DNA of 64,000 nucleotides, from the NCBI GenBank assembly GCA_017849435.1, contig JAFIGY010000009.1, positions 620,001 to 684,000 on the forward strand, given 5' to 3'. The DNA comes from Chitinophaga niabensis (GTDB lineage Bacteria; Bacteroidota; Bacteroidia; Chitinophagales; Chitinophagaceae). Positions 8,626-16,956 of the stretch are shown here, one piece after another. The position numbers and the translations under genes are program-made. The notes below the pieces were generated by a model, which was not told the origin of the DNA, searched no databases, and saw nothing but the letters and a program-made list of their open reading frames with translations. The stretch's first letter is position 1, and each line of letters starts with the position of its first letter.

Positions 8626-9946
8626 ATAATACTGCGTTCATCTTGAGGTCCGCGCTATCGCCTTTCTGGATGATGTAAATATTTTTATTCTCGAAGTACG
8701 AGGGCGTGTGTTCTCCGTCCTTCAGGTATACTGGTTGGAAATTGAAGGTGGTGAATACCCTGTTCGAAGGTTTATTAACGTCTTTATTGAAATACAGGCC
8801 GTCCTGGGCGAGGAGGCGTACAAAATACCAGGTCAGCTCAAACCCTTTATACGCCATGTCCGAAGGCCGGGATTTGTATATGCGTTTGAATTGATCCGTG
8901 ATGTAGCGGCTGTAGGCATCCGTTTTATCATTGTAGTAAGGAGACGAATAGTAGATGGTAACGCCGGCGAATTCTGGTTCTTTGAACTTCATCACATCCC
9001 ATGTAGGCATGCCGAAAACATGCAGGGGGTAGGTGGTCTTCAGTGCAGCCAGCTTCCGGAGGATGGTTTTCGCACCGGGTTCGTCCAGGGCAGTGATGAT
9101 GCAGAGATTGGGCCGGTCGGCCAGCAGGTATTGCGATAATTGTTGTTCGGTGGTGGCGTCGCTCCAGATCACTTCGCGTATCCGTACTTTTTTCTCGTAA
9201 TACATTTTGTCATTGGCCGCTTTGATGTTATTGGCGATGGACGCTTCAAAAGCAGTAGCCCTTCTTACAATGAGAACAGTCTTGTTGGCAAATCCTTTCT
9301 GCGCATAATCATGGATGGCTTCCACGTGGGAACGCAGCGTACTGTTGCTGATCAGCAGGAAAGGATTATCGGAAACACCGCCATCATTCGGGAAGGTGGC
9401 GGATACGAAGTTGATCTCTTTTTGTTTGGCAAAATCGCTCAACGGCTTGAACTCCGGCGTGCCCACCGCTCCGATGATAAGATCGGTGTTATCCAGTTGA
9501 TGGTTCCGGATCAGGGCTTGTACATCGGATTGTTTCGATTTATTGTCATATATCCGCACATTCATCCGGATGCCCTGTTTCCCGAGGGAGTCCAGTGCCA
9601 GTTGTACGCCTTCGTAAAACTCCAGTCCGGGCAATACATACCGCGGCATGGTGCGGCCGGGAATATCTGAAGAGGCGGCAAATACGGAATCGAGGTAGAA
9701 CGGTGCGAATATCGCAACATTGTAACTGCTCCGTTTTACCTCTTTTGCAAAGGCCGGTACGTTGAACGGTGCTTTTACTTCGGGTTTCTTTTCTTCGGGT
9801 TTCTTCTCTTCTACCTTCGGTTTGGTAAGCACCGGCGGAGGTCCGTCCTTTTTAGAGGGCGTGCTCCGAAAAATGCCACAGGCCTGCAGCAGTATCAGAC
9901 AAGATACCGTCAATACAAGGTTTGTAAATGTTCTCGATCGGTTCAT
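8624..9946 (-). CDS. Lipoprotein with type-1 periplasmic-binding (ABC substrate-binding / LppC-like) fold
   Basis: From the ATG at 9946 (MNRSRTFTNLVLTVSCLILL) the protein has 440 residues; an in-frame ATG at 9964 would add six residues and spoil the signal. The lipobox is LQAC. A low-complexity Lys/Glu/Pro linker follows, then a Leu/Ile/Val-binding-protein-like fold (YNVAIFAPFYLDSVF, GLEFYEGVQLALDSLGKQGI, DLIIGAVGTPEFKPLSDFA, NKTVLIVRRATAFE). Such lipoproteins resemble both branched-chain amino-acid binding proteins and the LpoA/LppC regulators of peptidoglycan synthesis. No permease or ATPase is linked, so a transport role is unsupported. It is downstream of guaA on the same strand, 34 bases away, possibly co-transcribed. 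Confidence 0.75.
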   Translation of the reverse strand: MNRSRTFTNLVLTVSCLILLQACGIFRSTPSKKDGPPPVLTKPKVEEKKPEEKKPEVKAPFNVPAFAKEVKRSSYNVAIFAPFYLDSVFAASSDIPGRTMPRYVLPGLEFYEGVQLALDSLGKQGIRMNVRIYDNKSKQSDVQALIRNHQLDNTDLIIGAVGTPEFKPLSDFAKQKEINFVSATFPNDGGVSDNPFLLISNSTLRSHVEAIHDYAQKGFANKTVLIVRRATAFEASIANNIKAANDKMYYEKKVRIREVIWSDATTEQQLSQYLLADRPNLCIITALDEPGAKTILRKLAALKTTYPLHVFGMPTWDVMKFKEPEFAGVTIYYSSPYYNDKTDAYSRYITDQFKRIYKSRPSDMAYKGFELTWYFVRLLAQDGLYFNKDVNKPSNRVFTTFNFQPVYLKDGEHTPSYFENKNIYIIQKGDSADLKMNAVL

Positions 9947-9980
9947 ATGGTGCCAGGGTTGCAAAAATCATTCCACGTAA

Positions 9981-11519
9981 TTATTCCCATTCAATGGTAG
10001 CAGGGGGTTTGGAACTGATGTCATACACCACACGATTGATCCCTTTCACCTTGTTAATGATATCGTTCGAAACTTTTGCCAGGAACTCATAAGGAAGATG
10101 CGCCCAGTCGGCGGTCATTCCATCGGTAGATGTTACGGCGCGGAGGGCCACGGTGAATTCATACGTCCTTTCATCGCCCATAACGCCTACGCTCTGTACC
10201 GGCAGCAGGATGGTGCCTGCCTGCCATACCTGATTGTAAAGACCGGATTCCCGGAGGTTTTCAATATAGATCGCATCCGCTTCCTGCAGCAGGGCTACTT
10301 TTTCCGCGGTGATCTCACCGAGGATGCGGATGGCCAGGCCCGGACCGGGGAAAGGATGGCGGGTGAGGAAAATATCGCTGATACCGATCTCCCTGCCTAC
10401 GCGGCGAACTTCATCTTTAAAAAGAAAGCGGAGCGGCTCTACCAGGCCCATGTTCATTTTTTCCGGCAAGCCGCCTACGTTGTGGTGGGATTTGATGGTG
10501 GCAGAGGGGCCGGCCACGGAAACGGATTCTATCACATCCGGGTAGATGGTGCCCTGCCCCAGGAACGCAATATCTTTCAGCTGCGTTGATTCCTGCTGAA
10601 ACACCTCTATGAACAACCGCCCGATGATCTTGCGCTTTTCCTCCGGATCTTTTACGCCATTCAACTGACCATAGAAAAGATCCCGGGCATTCACGCCTTT
10701 TACATTGAGACCCATGTGTTTATAGGAATCCAGCACGGTCTCAAACTCATCTTTCCGCAGCAGACCATTGTCTACGAACACGCAATAGAGGTTCTGCCCG
10801 ATGGCTTTGTGGATCAGCTCGGCAGCTACGGTGGAATCCACGCCGCCGCTCAGGGCCATTACTACTTTTTTATCACCTACCTGCTCTTTGACGCGGGCTA
10901 CGGTTTCCTGTACGAATGCCGCAGGGGTCCACTCCTGGTGGATACCGCAGATATGTACGAGGAAGTTGCGGATGATCTGCTTGCCTTCAAGGGAGTGGGT
11001 CACTTCCGGATGGAACTGCAGGGCAAAAAGCGGGTGTTTGGTAAGGGTATGGCTTTTGAAAGCCGCTACCGGAATGTTTTCTGTATGTGCGATAGGCTGG
11101 AAGCCCTCGGGCAGGCGAACGATCGTGTCCGCATGGCTCATCCATACCTGGCTTTTCGGGGAAATATCGAACAGTAAAGGTTCTTCTTTGTCGCTATGCT
11201 CCATAAAAGCACGGCCATACTCGCGGGTGCTGCTTTTGGCCACTTCTCCGCCGAACACTTTGGCCATCAGCTGCGCGCCATAGCAAACACCCAGTACGGG
11301 TACTTTCTCTGCCATGGCGGAAATATCCACCACCGGGGCCTGCGGGTCATTTACGGAAAAAGGAGAACCGGAGAGGATAATGCCTTTAATACTGCTTTCC
11401 CAGCTAACGGGTTTTGTACATGGCTGTATTTCACAATAAACATTCAGTTCCCGGATGCTGCGTGCAATGAGCTGTGTATACTGGGAACCGAAATCGAGGA
11501 TCAATATCTTTTCTGTCAT
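9981..11519 (-). CDS. guaA: GMP synthase (glutamine-hydrolysing)
   Basis: Starting at the ATG at 11519 ([20 protein letters not shown]) the protein has 512 residues, the normal GuaA length; the longer frame to 11582 adds an implausible N-terminus. The class I glutamine amidotransferase domain has the nucleophile in [11 protein letters not shown] and the His/Glu in [10 protein letters not shown]. The ATP-pyrophosphatase domain has the P-loop [14 protein letters not shown], and the C-terminal dimerisation domain includes [15 protein letters not shown] and ends PPATIEWE. It converts XMP, ATP and glutamine to GMP in the cytoplasm. Confidence 0.98.
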   Translation of the reverse strand: MTEKILILDFGSQYTQLIARSIRELNVYCEIQPCTKPVSWESSIKGIILSGSPFSVNDPQAPVVDISAMAEKVPVLGVCYGAQLMAKVFGGEVAKSSTREYGRAFMEHSDKEEPLLFDISPKSQVWMSHADTIVRLPEGFQPIAHTENIPVAAFKSHTLTKHPLFALQFHPEVTHSLEGKQIIRNFLVHICGIHQEWTPAAFVQETVARVKEQVGDKKVVMALSGGVDSTVAAELIHKAIGQNLYCVFVDNGLLRKDEFETVLDSYKHMGLNVKGVNARDLFYGQLNGVKDPEEKRKIIGRLFIEVFQQESTQLKDIAFLGQGTIYPDVIESVSVAGPSATIKSHHNVGGLPEKMNMGLVEPLRFLFKDEVRRVGREIGISDIFLTRHPFPGPGLAIRILGEITAEKVALLQEADAIYIENLRESGLYNQVWQAGTILLPVQSVGVMGDERTYEFTVALRAVTSTDGMTADWAHLPYEFLAKVSNDIINKVKGINRVVYDISSKPPATIEWE

Positions 11520-11526
11520 GGTGGTG

Positions 11527-11534
11527 CAAAGATA
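11527..11534 (-). promoter_or_regulatory. -7 box (TATCTTTG) of guaA
   Basis: On the minus strand TATCTTTG matches TAnnTTTG and ends seven bases before the guaA ATG at 11519, implying a leader of only a few bases. A -33 element is not obvious. Confidence 0.45.
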
Positions 11535-11611
11535 GCGGAATTTCGCAATTGCGTTCGTAGCGGAATTCTTTGTATTTTCCACTTTAAAAATCCCAACCTC
11601 TAAACCCTTTT

Positions 11612-12328
11612 ATGATGAAAACATACCTGAAATTATGCATGACAGCGCTTTTGCCGGTCACCGTACTTACCGCCTGCGATGATATCAGGGGCAGCGGACG
11701 TATGGTGAAAGAAGACCGTAACGTGGGAACATATACCCGTGTGGAAGTGTCCGGCGATATGGATGTTTATATCACGAAAGGCGGCGGAACTTCCGCCACG
11801 ATAGAGGCGGAGGACAATATCATCCCGATGGTGGAGCTGATAAAGGAAGAGGGCGCCCTGAAAGTGCGTTATCGCCGGAATGTAAGCATCGGCCATCATA
11901 AAGAAATTAAAATATATCTGACCACGGAAACGTTGGAGGGAGTGGAAATGTCCGGTTCCGGCAACATAGCGCTGAAAAGCCATTTCACTGCTGCCAATCC
12001 CGTAGCGATAACGGTTTCCGGCAGCGGAAATATCAAAGGCAGCTTCACCGCCCCGAAGGTGAGCATGGAAGTGAGCGGCTCCGGGGATATTGACATAAAA
12101 GGAGAAACGCGCGAAGTGAAAGTGGAGATTACGGGCAGCGGGAGCTGCCGGGCGGAGGATCTCCTTTCGGAAACAACGGAGGTACAGATCACAGGCAGCG
12201 GAGATGCCAAAGTGCATGCCAGCAAGGAGCTTACCACCAATATCATGGGCTCTGGCAATGTATATTATAAAGGAGAGCCGCAGATCAGGAGCAGCAGAAT
12301 GGGATCCGGTGAGGTGAAGAAGCTGTAG
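11612..12328 (+). CDS. Head-GIN domain lipoprotein (DUF2807-like)
   Basis: 238 residues with a lipoprotein leader ending VLTACDD. The mature part begins RGSGRMVKEDRNVGTYTRVE, the usual head-GIN opening, and continues as a repeated beta structure: seven Gly-Ser-Gly turns (MSGSGN, VSGSGN, VSGSGD, ITGSGS, ITGSGD, IMGSGN, RMGSGE) spaced about every 14-25 residues from residue 111 on. This indicates a right-handed beta-helix or roll. The family is widespread in Bacteroidota as putative auto-transporter-adhesin-head-like lipoproteins, without an assigned function. It stands alone between the divergent guaA and the pigment locus. Confidence 0.88.
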   Translation: MMKTYLKLCMTALLPVTVLTACDDIRGSGRMVKEDRNVGTYTRVEVSGDMDVYITKGGGTSATIEAEDNIIPMVELIKEEGALKVRYRRNVSIGHHKEIKIYLTTETLEGVEMSGSGNIALKSHFTAANPVAITVSGSGNIKGSFTAPKVSMEVSGSGDIDIKGETREVKVEITGSGSCRAEDLLSETTEVQITGSGDAKVHASKELTTNIMGSGNVYYKGEPQIRSSRMGSGEVKKL

Positions 12329-12388
12329 GGAACAAATTGAAAATCTTTTGTATGTTTACAGATTTTATTGGAACATCTGATACCTGAT

Positions 12389-13315
12389 ATGATTGCACAA
12401 CCGAAGATATTAGTGGTATACTTTACACAAACCGGCCAGCTGCGGCGGATCATCGATCACGTAGTGGCTCCGTTGGAGGGTAAAGCAACAGTGGTGTACG
12501 AGGAGATCGTGCCGGTACAGCCTTTCCCTTTCCCATGGTCCAAGCAGGAATTCTTCGACGCCATGCCGGAAACAGTGCTGGGCAAACCCCGCAACATCAT
12601 GCCCCTGAAAGTGAACCCCGATGAACATTTTGACCTGGTGATCATGGCTTATCAACCCTGGTTCCTGTCTCCCTCCCAGCCGGTGGCGGCGTTCCTGCAA
12701 AGCGAGGACGGCCGGAGGTTGTTGAAAGACAAGCCGGTGGTGACCCTCCTGGGATGCCGGAACATGTGGATCAACGCTCAGGAAAAGATGAAACGTTACC
12801 TGCAGCAGGCCGGCGCAAAACTGGTGGGAAACATTGTGCTGATGGATAAACATCCCAATCTTGTGTCTCTGATCACGATCCTTCGCTGGGCCACCAAAGG
12901 CAAAAAGGAGGCCTTCTTCGTTTTCCCGCCCGCAGGCGTGCAGGAGAAAGAGATCGTGGAGTCCGGCCGTTTTGCCGCACCCATCCAGGTGGCGCTGGAA
13001 AAAGGGAACTATGACCAACTACATGCACAACTGCTGGAGCTGGACAGTGTGGAGCTCAAACCCGGTCTCATTGTGCTGGAGCAAAGAGGAGTGAAACCTT
13101 TCCGCTTCTGGGCCAACTATATCAGCAAGAAAGGAGGCCCCGGCGATGTGAGCCGCCAGGGACGGGTTTCCATGTACCGCGCTATCCTGCTGCTGGCCAT
13201 CCCCGTATTGTCTCCTTTCACAACCATCGCTTCGTGGCTGAAGCTGTTGCTGAGCAGGAAACAACTTGGCAAAGAAGTTGCTTATTACAAAGGAGTACAT
13301 CTCCGTGAAGAATGA
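12389..13315 (+). CDS. darA: Dialkylresorcinol condensing enzyme DarA
   Basis: From the ATG at 12389 (MIAQPKILVVYFTQTGQLRR) the protein has 308 residues; the frame opens seven codons earlier but this start gives a flavodoxin-like first strand (ILVVYFTQTGQ) directly. Other visible features are DLVIMAYQPWFLSPSQPVAA, LLGCRNMWINAQ and a C-terminal hydrophobic segment at about 268-290 (YRAILLLAIPVLSPF). This matches the DarA partner of the dialkylresorcinol/flexirubin pathway, which with DarB joins two acyl precursors into the resorcinol ring. The KASIII-type partner follows 212 bases later, which strengthens the call. Confidence 0.85.
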   Translation: MIAQPKILVVYFTQTGQLRRIIDHVVAPLEGKATVVYEEIVPVQPFPFPWSKQEFFDAMPETVLGKPRNIMPLKVNPDEHFDLVIMAYQPWFLSPSQPVAAFLQSEDGRRLLKDKPVVTLLGCRNMWINAQEKMKRYLQQAGAKLVGNIVLMDKHPNLVSLITILRWATKGKKEAFFVFPPAGVQEKEIVESGRFAAPIQVALEKGNYDQLHAQLLELDSVELKPGLIVLEQRGVKPFRFWANYISKKGGPGDVSRQGRVSMYRAILLLAIPVLSPFTTIASWLKLLLSRKQLGKEVAYYKGVHLREE

Positions 13316-13527
13316 TTCTGCGTAGATTTGTGGCAGGAATTTGCTAAAAAGCCTGTATTATTTTACCGCAACTGTACACTGGTGTTATTCGTTTATTCGT
13401 TCAAAATTTTATATTTACGCCCGCTTACACTGTCAAATCCTGCTCGGAAGCCTGCCAGCCGTTGCCGGTAGCGGATTTTCCTGCGAGAATTGAAAATGAT
13501 AAAAGATATCGAAATAAATATTATCGG

Positions 13528-14664
13528 ATGAAAGAAGTATATATTACGAGGCTCTCCAAATTTTTGCCGAATGAGCCGGTTGGGAATGAAGAAATGGAAA
13601 GCATCCTCGGAATGGTGGATGGGAAGCCTTCCCGGGCCAGGAACATGATCCTCGGGAATAATAAGATCAAGACGCGGTATTATGCACTGGACAAGGATGG
13701 ACAGTCCACCCACACCAATGCTGAAATGACGGCAGAAGCTGTACGGGCCCTGTTTGATGACAAGTTTCCAATCGACCGGATGCAACTGCTGGCCTGCGGT
13801 ACTACTTCGCCCGATCAGCTGCTTCCCAATCATGCCGCCATGGTACACGGCCTGCTGCAATGCCGGCCGGTGGAACTGATCGCTGCTACCGGGGCCTGCG
13901 CTGCCGGGATGCAGGCTTTCAAATACGCTTTCATGTCCGTAAAATGCGGAAATACCAATAATGCCGTGAGCACGGGTTCCGAGAAATTCTCCGCCTGGAT
14001 GCTGGCACAGAAGTTTGAGCCGGAAACAGAGAACCTGAAAAACCTCGCAGAAAATCCGATCATCGCTTTTGAAAAAGACTTTTTAAGATGGATGCTCTCC
14101 GATGGCGCCAGCGCAGCCCTGTTCGAGGACAAACCGAACGAGAACGGGCTTTCCCTGCGGGTAGATTGGGTAGAGATCGCGTCTTATGCCAATAATCTTG
14201 AAACCTGTATGTATGCAGGCGCTATCAAGAACGGTGACGGTTCCACCAAAGGCTGGACGGACATGACGCCGGACGAATGGGCCGCCAACAGCGTGTTCTC
14301 CTTCAAACAGGATACCCGCCTGCTCGGCAAGAATATCGTTCCATCCGGTGCGCAGATGTGGAAAGAGCTGGTGGATAAATACAAGATCAATATCGATGAG
14401 ATCACTTACTTCCTTCCGCACCTCTCTTCCGAATATTTCCGTTTCCGGATTGATGAGGAGATTGCGCGGCTGGGCGTGCACATCCCGCAGGAAAAATGGT
14501 TCACCAACCTCACCCGTGTGGGCAATGTAGGCACCGCTTCCCCTTATTTCATGCTGGAAGAACTGCTTAACCAGAACATGTTAAAGAAGGGAGACAAGAT
14601 CGTGATGATGGTGCCGGAAAGTGCGCGGTTCTCATATGCATATGCGCATATCACGGTAGTTTGA
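13528..14664 (+). CDS. darB: Beta-ketoacyl-ACP synthase III-type enzyme DarB
   Basis: Read from the ATG at 13528 (MKEVYITRLSKFLPNEPVGN), giving 378 residues; the frame is open 22 codons further up but those residues are not family-like. The KASIII active-site Cys lies in AATGACAAGMQAF (about residue 117), and NLTRVGNVGTASPYF near the C-terminus carries the catalytic Asn region. DarB catalyses the first coupling step in dialkylresorcinol formation, with DarA aromatising the product. Placement after darA and before an ACP/ketosynthase group fits a flexirubin locus. A possible promoter (TATATTTA near 13410) lies in the 212-base gap before it. Confidence 0.88.
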   Translation: MKEVYITRLSKFLPNEPVGNEEMESILGMVDGKPSRARNMILGNNKIKTRYYALDKDGQSTHTNAEMTAEAVRALFDDKFPIDRMQLLACGTTSPDQLLPNHAAMVHGLLQCRPVELIAATGACAAGMQAFKYAFMSVKCGNTNNAVSTGSEKFSAWMLAQKFEPETENLKNLAENPIIAFEKDFLRWMLSDGASAALFEDKPNENGLSLRVDWVEIASYANNLETCMYAGAIKNGDGSTKGWTDMTPDEWAANSVFSFKQDTRLLGKNIVPSGAQMWKELVDKYKINIDEITYFLPHLSSEYFRFRIDEEIARLGVHIPQEKWFTNLTRVGNVGTASPYFMLEELLNQNMLKKGDKIVMMVPESARFSYAYAHITVV

Positions 14665-14689
14665 GTCAATTACGAATGATCCAATTAAT

Positions 14690-14729
14690 AATGCAGCAGG
14701 CCATTTAATTTAAGCGGTTCTGCTGCATT
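14690..14729 (+). repeat. Perfect 10-bp inverted repeat downstream of darB
   Basis: AATGCAGCAG (14690-14699) and CTGCTGCATT (14720-14729) are exact reverse complements separated by 20 bases. There is no T-run after the second arm. It could be an mRNA stem between darB and the following gene or a weak partial terminator. Confidence 0.5.
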
Positions 14730-14762
14730 TCAGCAAATAGGAATCCTGTTAAAACTGCACAC

Positions 14763-15185
14763 ATGAAAAAAGATGAAGTTCCCCAGGATGGAGATAACCT
14801 GCATCATGGTACATTCAAACAATTATTCTATGCAGTGGACCCCTCCGGCGAATACGCCCCGGTATCCAGCATCGGCTGGGAACCGGAAAACGTGGCGCTC
14901 GGGCAAGCCTGGGAAGAGGTAGAGCAGCGCGTGAATGAGACACGCGACCGGGTATTGGCCGGGCAACTCAGTCCCATCGCGTATTACATGGAGAGAACTT
15001 TACTGGACCTGCCTTTGCTGGCAAGAAAGGCCGGTAAGTTCCAGTGGCAGGTGAAGCGGCATATGAAGCCGGCCGTATTTAAAAATCTGGGTGCCACCCT
15101 GCTGGCGCGTTATGCAGCGATATTTTCCATTCCTGCGGACGCGCTGCAGAAAGGGAAACTGGTACCATTCAAGCGACCCCAATAA
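14763..15185 (+). CDS. Flexirubin-locus protein of unknown function with HTH-like C-terminus
   Basis: 140 residues, no signal peptide or membrane helix. The N-terminal half (FKQLFYAVDPSGEYAPVSSI, then a helical segment) is unfamiliar. The C-terminal half, about residues 65-132 (SPIAYYMERTLLDLPLLARK, then QWQVKRHMKP, LARYAAIFSIPADAL), has the spacing of an XRE-like helix-turn-helix: a 'leave-it-to-helix' LPLLARKAG, a recognition-helix-like QWQVKRH and a final LARYAAIFSI. It precedes the BtrH-like gene by ten bases and is therefore probably in the same transcript as the pigment genes. Whether it binds DNA or is a small accessory enzyme is open. Confidence 0.6.
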   Translation: MKKDEVPQDGDNLHHGTFKQLFYAVDPSGEYAPVSSIGWEPENVALGQAWEEVEQRVNETRDRVLAGQLSPIAYYMERTLLDLPLLARKAGKFQWQVKRHMKPAVFKNLGATLLARYAAIFSIPADALQKGKLVPFKRPQ

Positions 15186-15194
15186 ACAGCTATC

Positions 15195-16193
15195 ATGACA
15201 GCGTTCAATCACGTACAAACAGCGCACTGCGAGAGTGGCGTTATTTCCAATATGTTCCGCCATTACGGACTGCAGATCAGCGAGCCGATGGCCTTCGGCA
15301 TCGGCGCCGGTATTTTCTTCGGGCATCTGCCGATGGTAAAAGTGAACGGCGTGCCCGGCACCACCTACCGCATCTGGCCCGGCGCTATTTTTTCAAGGGT
15401 TTGCAAACGGCTCGGCGTAAAGATGGAATCACACAAGTTCAGCAAACCGGAAAAAGCCATGCAGGCGCTGGATGATGTGATCGAAAAAGGAATACCGGTG
15501 GGGATGCTGAGCAGTGTGTATTATCTGCCTTATTTCCCGGAATCTTACCGCTTTCACTTCAATGCACACAACCTGGTAGTGTTCGGGAAGCAGGGAAGGG
15601 ATTACCTTGTGAGTGATCCTGTGATGGACACCACCACTGTTATAGACCCTGAAAGTCTTGCTCAGGCCCGCTTTGCGAAAGGTTTTCCCGAACCTAAAGG
15701 CAAAATGTACTATCCCGTCAGTGTTCCGCAACAGGTGGATTTCGCTAAACCCATACAGGAAGGGATTAAGCAGGCTTGTTATTATATGCTCAAAATACCC
15801 ATGCCGCAGTTTGGTGTGAAAGGCATCCGGTATCTCGCCAAACGGGTGAAGAAATACCCGGAGAAGGTGGGAGACCGCAGGGCAGGGCTTTACCTCGGCA
15901 ATATCATCCGCATGCAGGAAGAGATCGGTACCGGTGGCGCCGGTTTCCGTTTTATGTACGCCGCTTTCCTGCAGGAAGCCGGGACTTTATTAAATAACAA
16001 CGAACTCAAAGCGATCGGTAAGGAACTGACGGCTGTAGGGGACCTCTGGCGCAACTTTGCATTTTCCGCCGGGCGCGTTTGTAAGGCCCGTGCTGCGGAC
16101 ACCGTATCTTATAATGAACTGAGCAACATGCTGCTGCATATCGCGGATGAAGAAGAAAAAGTTTTCCGCCGGTTATCAAAAGTAAAATTCTGA
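15195..16193 (+). CDS. BtrH N-terminal domain-containing protein (DUF4872-like)
   Basis: 332 residues, cytoplasmic by appearance. The N-terminus (HVQTAHCESGVISNMFRHYG, with HCESG as the Cys nucleophile candidate; then GIGAGIFF) and the middle (HFNAHNLVVFGKQGRDYLVS, giving His and later Asp in VSDPVMD) follow the papain-like Cys/His/Asp pattern of BtrH, the acyl-ACP:aminoglycoside acyltransferase of butirosin biosynthesis. In a flexirubin locus such a protein plausibly transfers an acyl chain from an ACP onto the pigment or its precursor. It is tightly packed between the 140-residue unknown and the ABC ATPase (10-base gaps). Confidence 0.82.
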   Translation: MTAFNHVQTAHCESGVISNMFRHYGLQISEPMAFGIGAGIFFGHLPMVKVNGVPGTTYRIWPGAIFSRVCKRLGVKMESHKFSKPEKAMQALDDVIEKGIPVGMLSSVYYLPYFPESYRFHFNAHNLVVFGKQGRDYLVSDPVMDTTTVIDPESLAQARFAKGFPEPKGKMYYPVSVPQQVDFAKPIQEGIKQACYYMLKIPMPQFGVKGIRYLAKRVKKYPEKVGDRRAGLYLGNIIRMQEEIGTGGAGFRFMYAAFLQEAGTLLNNNELKAIGKELTAVGDLWRNFAFSAGRVCKARAADTVSYNELSNMLLHIADEEEKVFRRLSKVKF

Positions 16194-16202
16194 GGCTTCC
16201 CT

Positions 16203-16949
16203 ATGAACAGCATTGAAGTGAAGGATCTGCACAAAACCTACGCAGGGGCGCTCGTGCCAAGCCTGCAGGGACTTTCGTTCGCATTTCCGGAAGGGAGCAT
16301 CGTGGGATTGCTGGGACCGAACGGCGCGGGAAAAACAACGACCATTTCTATTTTGTGTGGATTGGTGAAGGCAGACAGTGGAACGGTAAAAATATTCGAT
16401 CTTCCGCAAGACGCCGCCCGGAGGGAAGCCGTGAAGCGCATCATCGGCATCGTGCCACAACAGATCGCATTGTTCCCGCAGCTGACGGCAATGGAGAACC
16501 TTACTTACTTCGGCAACCTTTACGGATTCAAAGGCGCTTCCCTGAAGCAAAAAATAACGAATTACCTCGAAGCGTTCGGCCTGGAAAAGGCGGCGCACAA
16601 GGAAGTGCGTAAGTTTTCCGGTGGTATGAAACGCCGGACGAATATCATTGCCGCCATTCTGCATGATCCGCAACTGCTGGTGCTGGATGAACCTACAGCG
16701 GGCGTGGATGTACAGTCGCGCAGCATGATCCTGCAATTCCTGCGGGAATACAATCGGCAGGGGAAAAGTGTGCTGTATACTTCCCATCTGCTGGAAGAAG
16801 CGCAGCAGATCTGCGAAGATATCGTGATCATTGATGAAGGAAAACTGATCATACAAGGCAGGCCGGAGGATATGATCCGTCAGCATGCAGACTGCCGTAA
16901 CCTGGAAGAAGTGTTCCTGTTATACACAGGTCACGCAGTAAGAGATTAA
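16203..16949 (+). CDS. ABC transporter ATP-binding protein
   Basis: 248 residues with all ABC ATPase motifs: Walker A GPNGAGKTTTI (about residue 38), Q-loop PQQIALFPQLTAMENL, signature FSGGMKRR, Walker B LLVLDEPTAGVD and the H-loop SHLLEEA. This is the DrrA/CcmA type used for drug, lipid or polymer export. The permease gene starts eight bases after it, and it follows the BtrH-like gene by nine bases. In this setting it probably energises export of the pigment or a lipid precursor to the outer membrane; the substrate is inference. Confidence 0.95.
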   Translation: MNSIEVKDLHKTYAGALVPSLQGLSFAFPEGSIVGLLGPNGAGKTTTISILCGLVKADSGTVKIFDLPQDAARREAVKRIIGIVPQQIALFPQLTAMENLTYFGNLYGFKGASLKQKITNYLEAFGLEKAAHKEVRKFSGGMKRRTNIIAAILHDPQLLVLDEPTAGVDVQSRSMILQFLREYNRQGKSVLYTSHLLEEAQQICEDIVIIDEGKLIIQGRPEDMIRQHADCRNLEEVFLLYTGHAVRD

Positions 16950-16956
16950 AAGAAAC

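Noticed and set aside
8624-9946. ABC importer substrate-binding protein
   Set aside because: The fold fits, but no permease or ATPase is nearby, so only the fold and lipoprotein nature are called.
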